This document shows positions 1 to 8,535 of a stretch of DNA of 64,000 nt, piece after piece. The stretch is from Winogradskyella sp046545555 (GTDB lineage: Bacteria; Bacteroidota; Bacteroidia; Flavobacteriales; Flavobacteriaceae): assembly GCF_046545555.1 (NCBI RefSeq), contig NZ_JBHZTH010000001.1:1-64000 (forward strand). The letters are read 5' to 3'. Within the stretch, counting starts at the first letter, position 1. Each line of letters opens with the position of its first letter. The notes under the pieces were generated by a model. That model was not told where the DNA came from and did not search any database. It saw nothing but the letters and a program-made list of their open reading frames with translations. A program made the translations under genes and the position numbers.

Positions 1-2028
1 ATTACTCACATCATCACAAACCTCTAAATCTAATACTAAATTAATGTCCGGTTGAGTAGATGCAGATAAACTAAATGAAACCGTATCAAAACATGTTTGC
101 GTAACATCTGCCATACGAGCCCATATAACCTGAGGATTTACTGTGTTAGTATAATTAGTTGGCAATACACCGACATTATCAATAGCATCCTGTTCTGTAA
201 GATGGTATGTAATAATAAAATCAGTAGCATTTTGTGTTCCCAAAATATCATCATCATTTTCGGATAAATCAAACTGTGATGTGCCTGTTGCACTGCAAGC
301 TAATAAATCTTGTGCAGGATTAGCTGAAGGACTTTCTCTAAATTCAACTAATATAGTGTCTGTAGATTGACATACACCTGCAAAAACAACATCAACAGAG
401 TAGTTACCACCAACATTAACATCAATAGTCGAATCTGTTTCTCCAACAATCTCAACACCTTCAAAGTACCACGTATGTCCTGCTGTTGGTATTCCTGTAT
501 CAAGTGTTATAGAATTGCCACCGCACTCAGCTGTTCCGGCAGCAATAGTTATATCATCGCCTAAATCTCCTCCTAAATCAAAACTACCTGCTTTAAGAAA
601 AACACCAGAATCAAAATTTCCATCACCATCATCAGCTATTACGAGTTTTATAGTATAGTCCTCTCCAGGTATTACAGGAGATTGCGCTGTAAAGACTGTT
701 GTTCTGCCATCAAAAGATATTGGAGGTCCATTCGCTGGCGTATATTCACCAAAAAATTCAGGATTGGCCGCACCACATGCAGCACCATTATCTGGATGTA
801 TGTTAGTCACTAAAATTGGTGTGTTGGTACCAGGAAGTACTGCCAAATTCGTTGTTACACCATTAGAGTCTGTTAATAAAAATGCAAATGCATCAGAAAA
901 AGTGCATTCAAAGCCACCCATATCATATTCTTCAGAAGCCATTAAAAATTCAAAACTTATATTATCTGCTAATGGTGTAAAATCAAATTGAATGAATGTA
1001 GCATTGTTAGAATTAATTCCTGTAGCAGCATTTAAGTCTGGATCCCCAGGCCAAACACCTACAGTTCCATCACCTAAAAAAACATTTGGTCCACCAGCTC
1101 TACCTGCATCACCAGAAGTTAATAATAATCCATCTTCAAATGGGAAGTTTATACCATTACTAAAAAAATAGCCAATTCCATTTGGTTCTGTTGGTGAGAA
1201 ATTTGTTCCAGTTGATGATATAATATTTGATACTGATGCACAGGGACTATTAACTAAAACATCTTCTATCAGCTGTTCTGGTGTAAATGCGTTTTGATCA
1301 ACAACTACATTATCACCTAGTACAATAACAGTTATAGTTTCTACATCAAAACAGCCTTGAGGATTATCATCACTGACCGATAACCTCACAGTGTATGTAC
1401 CTGGGTTTAAAAAAGTATTAGAAACATTGGTGCCTGTCGCATTATTTGTATCCCCAAAATCCCAATCGTAAGTAGCATTTGTGCCATTATCTGAGAAAGT
1501 AGCACTACCTGCAAACTGTACAGTTTCTCCCGGCAAAATACCAATCACTCCTGAACCATTTGCTATTGGATTAGTATTGTCAATTGACGCCACGATATTT
1601 TGACATGGTGCAGCACATAAAATGTCTGCTTCCCAACCAACAGTATTTGCAGATGCATTTGAAAAGAATTCAATTGTTAAACAACCAGACATATTTGCTA
1701 TTGTTGCTGATATACTTCCAGGAGCGCTTGGACCTGAAAATGACCCAAGAATAGGTGCTGTATTATCATCACCATCATAAATAGTCATTACATCCTGATT
1801 CAACTGGGTACTGAAAAGAGAAAAATCTAAAATTATAAACTCGTTTGCGTTTTGAGCACAAATTGTAGTACTAAAATTTTCATCATTTGAATAATTACCA
1901 AATTCTCCTCCTGAATCAAAAAACTTGTCTGGGGCACAGCGTGTGAAGACTCCATCTTGCATTGATAAATCTTGGGAAAACCCAAAGGAAAATGATATTA
2001 TAGCGACAATATAGATTAACTTTTTCAT
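1..2028 (-). CDS. Secreted multidomain protein (CUB, PKD, choice-of-anchor L), 3' end missing
   Basis: The frame is open from the ATG at 2028 to the left edge (676 codons), so the C-terminus lies outside. Residues 1-18 form a signal peptide (MKKLIYIVAIISFSFGFSQ). A CUB-like domain spans about 35-138, with paired cysteines and a YDGDD motif. A PKD domain follows at about 150-236 (YDWDFGD, then NPGTYTVRLSV). A choice-of-anchor L domain covers about 260-480 (LLLTSGDA, then FEFLMASEEY). The rest is Ig-like, with acidic cysteine-containing repeats of the kind that precede T9SS sorting domains. Inference: a large surface or secreted protein exported by the type IX system. The sorting domain itself is not visible, so the export route rests on domain company only. 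Confidence 0.85.
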   Translation of the reverse strand, partial: MKKLIYIVAIISFSFGFSQDLSMQDGVFTRCAPDKFFDSGGEFGNYSNDENFSTTICAQNANEFIILDFSLFSTQLNQDVMTIYDGDDNTAPILGSFSGPSAPGSISATIANMSGCLTIEFFSNASANTVGWEADILCAAPCQNIVASIDNTNPIANGSGVIGILPGETVQFAGSATFSDNGTNATYDWDFGDTNNATGTNVSNTFLNPGTYTVRLSVSDDNPQGCFDVETITVIVLGDNVVVDQNAFTPEQLIEDVLVNSPCASVSNIISSTGTNFSPTEPNGIGYFFSNGINFPFEDGLLLTSGDAGRAGGPNVFLGDGTVGVWPGDPDLNAATGINSNNATFIQFDFTPLADNISFEFLMASEEYDMGGFECTFSDAFAFLLTDSNGVTTNLAVLPGTNTPILVTNIHPDNGAACGAANPEFFGEYTPANGPPISFDGRTTVFTAQSPVIPGEDYTIKLVIADDGDGNFDSGVFLKAGSFDLGGDLGDDITIAAGTAECGGNSITLDTGIPTAGHTWYFEGVEIVGETDSTIDVNVGGNYSVDVVFAGVCQSTDTILVEFRESPSANPAQDLLACSATGTSQFDLSENDDDILGTQNATDFIITYHLTEQDAIDNVGVLPTNYTNTVNPQVIWARMADVTQTCFDTVSFSLSASTQPDINLVLDLEVCDDVSN

Positions 2029-2250
2029 CAATTAATTTACAACTAGCTCTTTATGAATTATCATTAGGTTTCTAGTTTTGTTTAGTTAGACTCAGTGCAA
2101 TAACTCAAAAACATGAAGGAATAATCCCCAAAACTTTAACAGTCTATTTACATTAAACGAGCACGAAATTTAATCAAAATATATGAATTTGCTTAGGAAT
2201 TTAGTTACAAAACATAATTAAAAGGATTAACGTTTAATCTTGATATTTCT

Positions 2251-2258
2251 TATTTTTG
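2251..2258 (+). promoter_or_regulatory. Putative -7 element for the NifU-type gene
   Basis: TATTTTTG fits the Bacteroidota -7 form TAnnTTTG and lies 16 bases before the ATG. I see no clear TTG at the usual -33 distance, so this is a weak call. Confidence 0.35.
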
Positions 2259-2274
2259 CAAAAAAAAGATTTCA

Positions 2275-3171
2275 ATGACTAAAGTTTCCATATCGTCGAC
2301 CTCTAATGATGCCATTTTAAAATTCGAAGCTGATCGGTTTTTAACAAATCATAATAGTTTTGAGTTTAATAATATTGATGAAGCCAAACATTCGCCTTTA
2401 GCGCAACAATTATTTTATTTACCTTTTGTGAAAAAAGTTTACATAGCATCGAATTTCATTGCTATTGAACGTTTTAATATTGTTGAGTGGAAAGACGTGC
2501 AAGATGAAGTTGCTGAGCAAATTGAGAACTATTTAGCCAGTGATGGAATCATTGTAGCGGAAGAAGCCACAACACCTAAAGCAGCAGTTACGGTGTATGC
2601 AGAAAGCACTCCTAATCCTGGCGCTTTAAAGTTTGTATGCAACAAGGTTTTATCACCTAACCCATATGAATTTACATCTATTGAAGACGCAAAGCCATCC
2701 CCTTTAGCAACTGCCTTATTTCAATTTCCCTTTGTGAAAAATATCTATATCGAGAAAAATTTTATTTCAATAACAAAATTTGATGTTATAGAATGGGAGG
2801 AAATCACATTACAACTGCGAGAGTTTATAAAATCCTATGTAGAAGAAGGCAAAATTATTTTGAATGATGATGCACCAAAACAGCTAAATAAAACTGAAGA
2901 GGCTATTGAACAAAAATTCGAAGCTCTCGACGATATCTCCAAGAATATCGTTAATATTTTAGAAGAATACGTAAAACCTGCGGTAGCCAGTGATGGCGGT
3001 AATATAGAGTTTAAATCCTATGATAAAAAAACAAAGAAGGTAGAAGTTTTATTACAAGGAGCATGCAGTGGCTGTCCTTCATCTACATTTACTCTAAAAA
3101 ACGGTATTGAAAATATGCTTAGAGAAATGCTGAACGATAATAATATTACAGTTAGTTCCGTTAATGATTAG
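2275..3171 (+). CDS. NifU-type Fe-S cluster scaffold/carrier with two Nfu N-terminal domains
   Basis: This 298-residue cytosolic protein has two tandem Nfu N-terminal domains (about 3-90 and 105-195). Both carry the same pattern: an SPLA segment, a FPFVK/LPFVK segment and a VEW/IEW segment. A NifU C-terminal domain follows at about 220-290, with the cluster-binding pair C264 and C267 in CSGCPSS. Family knowledge: Nfu proteins hold a 4Fe-4S cluster between two subunits and pass it to target enzymes. Two Nfu_N copies are more than the single copy in bacterial NfuA or mitochondrial NFU1, and suggest an internal duplication. It reads away from the secreted protein and is probably monocistronic. 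Confidence 0.93.
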   Translation: MTKVSISSTSNDAILKFEADRFLTNHNSFEFNNIDEAKHSPLAQQLFYLPFVKKVYIASNFIAIERFNIVEWKDVQDEVAEQIENYLASDGIIVAEEATTPKAAVTVYAESTPNPGALKFVCNKVLSPNPYEFTSIEDAKPSPLATALFQFPFVKNIYIEKNFISITKFDVIEWEEITLQLREFIKSYVEEGKIILNDDAPKQLNKTEEAIEQKFEALDDISKNIVNILEEYVKPAVASDGGNIEFKSYDKKTKKVEVLLQGACSGCPSSTFTLKNGIENMLREMLNDNNITVSSVND

Positions 3172-3301
3172 TTAATTCTTAAAAATATTTTAAATATTAT
3201 TCTTTATATATATATTTTTGATTCGTAAGAAAACAGCTATCAAAAAAATCTCAAAATTAAATTTCGGCACGATTTTAGAGACTATTTAAAAAAAAACAAA
3301 A

Positions 3302-3985
3302 ATGATACACCAAATGAAAAAAATTGCAATTTGTTTAACCATATTAGGATTCGCAGGTAATATTTTTGCGCAAAATGTAAACGTAGATATAGCATCTGAA
3401 CGTGGATTAATGTCTAAATCAGCCAGTAAAAAAATTATAGCTGACGGTTCACCTTATATTTCTGAAGCTTTTAGCACTATAAAAATTGCACAATTTAAAG
3501 ATCAGGTTTTTACAGGTCGTTACAATGCGTATAATGACGAAATGGAAGTTAGATTGCCAGATGGAAAGATTGTAGCTTTAGATAATAAAGCAGATTATTC
3601 AGTAACCTTTACTGGTGAAAATAAAACGTATAAAACTGCGAGTTATATAACAGATAATGGCACTGCAAAAAATGGATTCTTAGTTGTAATAAACAGTTCA
3701 GATAAATATGCTGTCCTAAAAAGAGAGTATATTAAATATTATGACAAGGTTCCTGCTGTTTCTTCTTATCAGCAAGATAAAGCAGCGAGCTTCAAAAGAG
3801 AAGATGACTCTTATTATGCAGAGATAAACGGAAAAATAACGCCAATATCTCAAAAGAAAAAAACGTTTTTAAAAGCTTTCCCGGAACAAGCAGGAGATCT
3901 TAAAACTTTTATAAAAAAGAATAAAATAAACCTTAAAAAAGAGGCTGACTTAATGAAGACTATAAAATACTTAAGTACACTTTAA
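3302..3985 (+). CDS. Secreted protein of unknown function
   Basis: I do not recognise a family. The product is 227 residues. A signal peptide starts best at M5 (nt 3314: MKKIAICLTILGFAGNIFAQ), so the true start may be 12 bases downstream of the first ATG. The mature part is lysine-rich and mixed alpha/beta, without cysteines or obvious repeats, and ends in a basic helical tail (about 190-227). It is probably periplasmic or exported; no lipobox is seen. A weak hairpin at 4041-4057 follows the gene and may end its transcript. Confidence 0.75.
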   Translation: MIHQMKKIAICLTILGFAGNIFAQNVNVDIASERGLMSKSASKKIIADGSPYISEAFSTIKIAQFKDQVFTGRYNAYNDEMEVRLPDGKIVALDNKADYSVTFTGENKTYKTASYITDNGTAKNGFLVVINSSDKYAVLKREYIKYYDKVPAVSSYQQDKAASFKREDDSYYAEINGKITPISQKKKTFLKAFPEQAGDLKTFIKKNKINLKKEADLMKTIKYLSTL

Positions 3986-4099
3986 AAAAAAGCTATTACT
4001 GTTACTCTGAAATATAATGCTAAAATTTTATTAGTTTTATAAGTGACTTTTTCACTTTTAAAGTTTCTAAAGTATATAACATTATAAATTAAAATCGAA

Positions 4100-4300
4100 A
4101 TGGCAGTATTAAAAGTTATTGAAGTATTATCAAATTCAGAAAAAAGCTGGGAAGACGCTACAAAAAAAGCGGTTAAAGAAGCTTCGAAAACAGTTAAGAA
4201 CATACGTTCAGTATATGTACAAAGCCAAAGTGCTATTGTTAATGAAGATAGTGTAACTGAATTTAGAGTTAACCTAAAATTGACTTTCGAAGTAAAATAA
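4100..4300 (+). CDS. Dodecin family flavin-binding protein
   Basis: At 66 residues it has the length of dodecin, and the pattern fits throughout: the start VLKVIEVLSNS, a tryptophan at 17 (SWEDA) that would stack on flavin, a helix of the AVKEASKTVKNI type, and a final FRVNLKLTFEV strand. Known family role: a dodecameric hollow shell that binds riboflavin, FMN or FAD dimers, for storage or protection from photochemistry. A strong terminator follows directly, so the gene is probably transcribed alone. The opposite-strand frame at 3982-4203 is a shadow. Confidence 0.92.
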   Translation: MAVLKVIEVLSNSEKSWEDATKKAVKEASKTVKNIRSVYVQSQSAIVNEDSVTEFRVNLKLTFEVK

Positions 4301-4312
4301 TAATAACCTCAG

Positions 4313-4341
4313 AAAAACTCGGTAACTAACCGAGTTTTTTT
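4313..4341 (+). terminator. Rho-independent terminator after the dodecin gene
   Basis: An 11-base-pair stem (4313-4323 with 4329-4339, core ACTCGGT/ACCGAGT) has a 5-base loop and runs into seven T. It lies 12 bases after the dodecin stop and ends 21 bases before mscS. Confidence 0.9.
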
Positions 4342-4362
4342 ATTTAAATTAATTAAACCAAC

Positions 4363-5175
4363 ATGGATACACAAAAATGGATTGACGAAGGTTACAACTT
4401 AATCGTTGACTTTGGACCAAAATTAATAGCTGCAATTCTGATATGGATTATAGGTGGCTGGATTATCAAAACAATTCTAAAGGCTATTAAGAAGGTAATG
4501 ACTAAGGCTAATTATGATGAGAGCCTAAAAAAATTCTTACTAAACCTAATAAGATGGGTTTTTAAAATAGTATTAATACTAGTCGTATTAGGAACTGTAG
4601 GTATAGAAACAACTTCTTTTGCGGCAATACTTGCGGCAGCCGGTTTAGCTGTTGGGCTAGCCTTACAAGGCTCACTAGGAAATTTTGCAGGCGGAGTACT
4701 TATTATGATCTTTAAGCCAATAAAGATTGGCGATCTTATTGAAGCTCAGGGTGAACTTGGTGTTGTAAAAGAAATTGAAATTTTCACAACCAAATTAACT
4801 GGCTTAACTAATAGAGAAATTATTCTACCTAATGGTGCTTTATCTAATGGAAACATTATTAATTATACTTCTGAAGGAACTAGACGTGTTGATCTTGTTT
4901 TTGGAGTAAGTTATGACGCTGATATTAAGAAAACAAAGGATGTTTTAATTAATGTTTTATCATCACATCCAAAAGTATTAAAAGATCCAGCTCCAGCAGT
5001 TACTGTTATGGAATTAGCAGATAGTTCTGTAAATTTTGCTGTAAGACCTTGGTGTAATGGTGATGACTATTGGGATGTTTATTTTGACGTAACAGAAAAT
5101 GTAAAAGAAGCTTTAGATGCAGCTGGTATAGAAATACCTTATCCTCATCAAGTAGAAATACAAAAAAAAGGTTAG
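4363..5175 (+). CDS. mscS: Small-conductance mechanosensitive channel, MscS family
   Basis: This 270-residue protein has three membrane segments (about 16-38, 58-80 and 84-115). The third is the pore helix of the family: alanine/glycine-rich with GLALQGSLGNFAGG, followed by FKPIKIGD, the start of the cytoplasmic beta domain. Length and order match the minimal MscS of E. coli. Role: a homoheptameric inner-membrane channel that opens under membrane tension and releases solutes on osmotic downshock. Its stop codon overlaps that of the convergent tsaB gene, and its terminator lies within tsaB. Confidence 0.95.
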   Translation: MDTQKWIDEGYNLIVDFGPKLIAAILIWIIGGWIIKTILKAIKKVMTKANYDESLKKFLLNLIRWVFKIVLILVVLGTVGIETTSFAAILAAAGLAVGLALQGSLGNFAGGVLIMIFKPIKIGDLIEAQGELGVVKEIEIFTTKLTGLTNREIILPNGALSNGNIINYTSEGTRRVDLVFGVSYDADIKKTKDVLINVLSSHPKVLKDPAPAVTVMELADSSVNFAVRPWCNGDDYWDVYFDVTENVKEALDAAGIEIPYPHQVEIQKKG

Positions 5176-5843
5176 GATTTCTTTTTTAAGGCAATAAAGT
5201 CTTTTAAATAATAAGGTTCAAAATAGGCGACATCTTCGATGTCGCTTTTTTTATATTTCAATTCTGAAAGAATAGACATCTCATTTGCTGATGGTAATTT
5301 TCCGTCAATGAAAATAGCATTAGGGTGTGTTATTAATGTTTTTGTTTTTTCCACACCACTACCAATAAAATATACTTTATCCTTTTGTAAAATTTTATTA
5401 AAACTGCCTTCATCTAGCACTTCCGCTTGTATTTCTCTATGCAAATCAAAATTATCATTGTAAATAGCGGAATAAACTTCCATGCGTCGTGCATCTAACA
5501 TTGGGACAATAAACCCATTATTGATATTTAATTGTTGTGCTAATATCTCTAATGTATTAATAGCCATTAAGGGTTTATTTAGAGCAAAACTTAAACCTTT
5601 CGCTGAAGACACCCCTATTCTCAAACCAGTATAAGAACCAGGGCCTTTACTAACTGCTATTGCATCAATTTCTGAAGGACTTATTTTTACTGTCTTAAAA
5701 ATATAATCTATAAAAACATGTAAAGTCTCTGCATGAGAATAACCTGCACTATTATCTTCTTTTAAAACTAAAGTCTCCCCATCTTTAGATAGGGAGACTG
5801 AACAATTTGTAGTTGCTGTTTCTATGTTTAGCACTAATGCCAT
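5172..5843 (-). CDS. tsaB: tRNA t6A threonylcarbamoyltransferase complex subunit TsaB
   Basis: The product is 223 residues. The N-terminus LVLNIETATTNCSVSL is the ASKHA-fold phosphate loop of the TsaB/TsaD family. The segment SKGPGSYTGLRIGVSSAKGL (about 65-84) is the TsaB signature. TsaB partners TsaD and TsaE to make N6-threonylcarbamoyladenosine at A37 of ANN-decoding tRNAs, in the cytosol. It is the last gene of the exporter operon, 15 bases after the second adaptor gene, and its 3' end overlaps mscS by 4 bases. The operon partner shows no functional link; co-transcription looks incidental. Confidence 0.95.
   Translation of the reverse strand: MALVLNIETATTNCSVSLSKDGETLVLKEDNSAGYSHAETLHVFIDYIFKTVKISPSEIDAIAVSKGPGSYTGLRIGVSSAKGLSFALNKPLMAINTLEILAQQLNINNGFIVPMLDARRMEVYSAIYNDNFDLHREIQAEVLDEGSFNKILQKDKVYFIGSGVEKTKTLITHPNAIFIDGKLPSANEMSILSELKYKKSDIEDVAYFEPYYLKDFIALKKKS
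5227..5252 (+). terminator. Rho-independent terminator of mscS, inside tsaB
   Basis: GCGACATC (5227-5234) pairs perfectly with GATGTCGC (5238-5245) across a TTC loop and is followed by seven T. On the minus strand the same bases encode SDIEDVA of TsaB. There is no T-run on that side, so termination should act only on the mscS transcript, 51 bases after its stop. Confidence 0.85.
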
Positions 5844-5858
5844 AAATATAAAATTAGG

Positions 5859-7160
5859 CTAATCTTCTTTTTCTTCAGAAGTATCTTGCTTTTTGTTCTT
5901 TTCTTCAATTAAATCGCCTGGATTCAAAGTTTTTGAAACCATATTATAAGGACCTGTTATGATTTTATCGTCTTTACTTAAGCCAGAAATAATTTCTATG
6001 CTAGAATCATCTTGTATTCCTGTTTTAACGACTTTTAGCTTAGCTTTTCCATTACTATTAACAAAAACACATTCAAATTTTTCTTCTTCCTTGGGAGCGT
6101 CTTCATTAAAATCTACTTTTTTACCAAAAGGTTTTTTCGTAGAACTCGTATCAGTCTTAATAACTATTGCACTTATAGGTACTGATATTGCGTCTTTTCG
6201 GGTTTTTGTTATAACATCGACAGTAGCCGTCATACCAGGTCTAAAAGGTGAATACGTGTCAGGCTTACCCTCAGTTAAATCTCTATAAGACTCCTCTAAA
6301 ATTCTAACCTTTACCTTAAAGTTAGTTACCTGATCTGCTGCTAAATTACCTGCTGCAGAATTAGCTATTTCGGTAACAACTCCTTTAAACTCCTTCTTTA
6401 AATATGCATCAACTTCAACAATTGTAGAATCTCCAATGCTAACCTTTACAATGTCGTTTTCATTGACATCGACTTCAACTTCCATATTATTTAAATTAGC
6501 AACACGAAGGATTTCTGTACCTGCCATTTGCTGTGTACCAACTACACGTTCGCCAAGCTCAACATTAAGCATTGATATTGTGCCACTCATTGGTGCATAT
6601 ATTGTTGTTCTTGTTAAATTGTCCTTTGCCTCATTAACTGTTGCAGCCGCACTTTGAACACTATAATAGGCTGAGCTTTTACCTGCTTCAGCTGTTTCAA
6701 AGGTAGCAATAGCTCTATCCCAATCTGCTTTTGATATAACACCTTTTTCAAATAAGGTTTTACTTCTATCATAATCGGCCTTAGCTTGTTTTAGATTGGC
6801 TTCTGCCTGCTCTAAACCAGCTCTTACATTTTGATATGACGCTTGAGATCGGCTTACAGCAGATTGAATTAAGTCAGGGTTTACTCTCACTAGCAAATCT
6901 CCCTTCTTTACTTCTTGACCTTCTTTAAATGGTAATTCTAAAATCTCTCCTGAAACCTCCGAAGATATTTTTACTTCTACTTCTGGTTGAATTTTACCTG
7001 TTGCAGATACTGTCTCTACAATGTCTTTTAAAGTAACTTCTTTTATTGTTACTTCTTTAAAGTTTCCTTTTTTACCAAACAATCCCATTGACTTTCCGCC
7101 TACTAGTAATAATAGGATTAAGACAACTACGCCGATAATAATTTTCACTGTTTTGCTCAT
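5859..7160 (-). CDS. Membrane-fusion (HlyD/MacA-type) efflux adaptor, second of two
   Basis: A 433-residue periplasmic adaptor. It has an N-terminal anchor at about 7-27, then a lipoyl-like half (SATGKIQPEVEVKISSEVSGEI, about 53-74, and KKGDLLVRV). A helical hairpin with heptad-like alanine/glutamine runs over about 100-185. Beta-barrel and membrane-proximal domains follow, ending in a charged tail (KKQDTSEEKED). The family joins an inner-membrane pump to TolC. It lies 2 bases after the TolC gene, whereas the other adaptor lies before TolC. It may pair with the same permeases or with a pump encoded elsewhere. Confidence 0.88.
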   Translation of the reverse strand: MSKTVKIIIGVVVLILLLLVGGKSMGLFGKKGNFKEVTIKEVTLKDIVETVSATGKIQPEVEVKISSEVSGEILELPFKEGQEVKKGDLLVRVNPDLIQSAVSRSQASYQNVRAGLEQAEANLKQAKADYDRSKTLFEKGVISKADWDRAIATFETAEAGKSSAYYSVQSAAATVNEAKDNLTRTTIYAPMSGTISMLNVELGERVVGTQQMAGTEILRVANLNNMEVEVDVNENDIVKVSIGDSTIVEVDAYLKKEFKGVVTEIANSAAGNLAADQVTNFKVKVRILEESYRDLTEGKPDTYSPFRPGMTATVDVITKTRKDAISVPISAIVIKTDTSSTKKPFGKKVDFNEDAPKEEEKFECVFVNSNGKAKLKVVKTGIQDDSSIEIISGLSKDDKIITGPYNMVSKTLNPGDLIEEKNKKQDTSEEKED

Positions 7161-7162
7161 AA

Positions 7163-8485
7163 TTAAAACTTTAATTCAGTTGCAGGAATTCCAAAATATA
7201 ATTCGAGAACCTTTAATTTAAATATGTAATCGTATTTCGCTCTATTCAATTCAATTTTCGCATTATCAAATCTTAATTTTGATTGACTAAAATCAAAGGC
7301 ATTTGTTAATCCTACGTCATAACGCTCCTTTGCATAATCATAAGCTAATTCCTGAGACTCTAACGCTTTATTTGCTGCTTCAAAAGACTTTAGAGACCCC
7401 TTTGCATCTACATAAGCCTGATAAACGGTTGACTCTAAATCTAATTCCGTTTGCTCCAATTGAAACTTAGTTCTTTCTAAATTAATTTTATTTCGTTGAA
7501 CATTAGCCCTTGTTTGAAAGCCATTTAATATTGGAATATTAAGACTTAATCCGTATCCTATACCATCGTTTAGGTAGATCTGATCACCAAAAGATATAGG
7601 GTTAGCATCCGTATAACGCGTATCATAACCTAAAAAAGCTCTTAAAGTGGGCCAATATGATCCTTTAGCTATTTGAACATCTTTCTCTGCTAATTCTACA
7701 TCTTGCTCAGCTATCTTAATCTCTGATCTATTTGCCTTAGCATTTTCTATGATTTCTGCTACTGATTTGTTAGAAATACCTTCGTCTACTATATCATATC
7801 CTTCATCTTGTATATCAAAATTTTCGTAATCTTTTATCAATAAAAGTTGGGCTAAACTGATTAATGAAATTTGAATTGTATTCTCAGCATTAACAATAGA
7901 CTGTTTTTCACTAGCATCTGTAGCTTGGATTTCTAATAAATCACCTCGTGGTAATGAACCCGCTTCTACTAATTGATTAGTTCTTTCTATCTGCTCTTGT
8001 GTAACGGCGTTCTGTGCAATTAAGACTTCTAAGTTTGCTTTATTTAATATGACATTTATATATCCATTTGCCACAAAAAGTGAAATATCATCTTTCATTT
8101 TAGACAATCTATAGTCAGCTGCCATTTTAGATATTTTAGCGCGCTGTACTTGTCTAATGTTTTGTAAACCATCAAATAAATTATAACCTACATTTATATT
8201 ACCTGATGAAGATAAAAAAGTTGTAGTTGATGAATTCCCTGTAGTTGGATCAAAACTCAAACCTGTATTATTAGATACATTACCACCAGCATTTATTGTT
8301 GGTAAAAAACGACCAATTGCAGTAAGTTTCTCTATATCAGTTGACTTTAAATTTAATTCACTTTGCTTAACTGAGATATTATTTTCTAAAGCATAAATGA
8401 CACATTCTTTTAATGTCCATTTTTTATTTTGAGACTGCCCAAATACTCCTAGAAGTAATATTATGATTATGATTGATTTTTTCAT
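7163..8485 (-). CDS. TolC family outer-membrane efflux channel
   Basis: A 440-residue protein with a signal peptide (about 1-18) and the two-fold repeat of the outer-membrane efflux family: two long helical hairpins (about 60-190 and 260-420), each followed by short strands (for example FLGYDTRYTDANP and GYGLSLNIPILNG). The start WTLKECVIYALENNISVKQSEL is the usual Bacteroidota opening of the family. It would trimerise as the exit duct for the ABC exporter of the same operon, with adaptor genes on both sides. Confidence 0.92.
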   Translation of the reverse strand: MKKSIIIIILLLGVFGQSQNKKWTLKECVIYALENNISVKQSELNLKSTDIEKLTAIGRFLPTINAGGNVSNNTGLSFDPTTGNSSTTTFLSSSGNINVGYNLFDGLQNIRQVQRAKISKMAADYRLSKMKDDISLFVANGYINVILNKANLEVLIAQNAVTQEQIERTNQLVEAGSLPRGDLLEIQATDASEKQSIVNAENTIQISLISLAQLLLIKDYENFDIQDEGYDIVDEGISNKSVAEIIENAKANRSEIKIAEQDVELAEKDVQIAKGSYWPTLRAFLGYDTRYTDANPISFGDQIYLNDGIGYGLSLNIPILNGFQTRANVQRNKINLERTKFQLEQTELDLESTVYQAYVDAKGSLKSFEAANKALESQELAYDYAKERYDVGLTNAFDFSQSKLRFDNAKIELNRAKYDYIFKLKVLELYFGIPATELKF

Positions 8486-8535
8486 GATGTCTATTTGTCT
8501 ATATAAATCTTAAAGTGTTACAATAAATGTTAAAA

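Noticed and set aside
3982..4203. 73-residue minus-strand frame across the dodecin start
   Set aside because: Dodecin is certain on the plus strand, and the opposite frame has no recognisable features.
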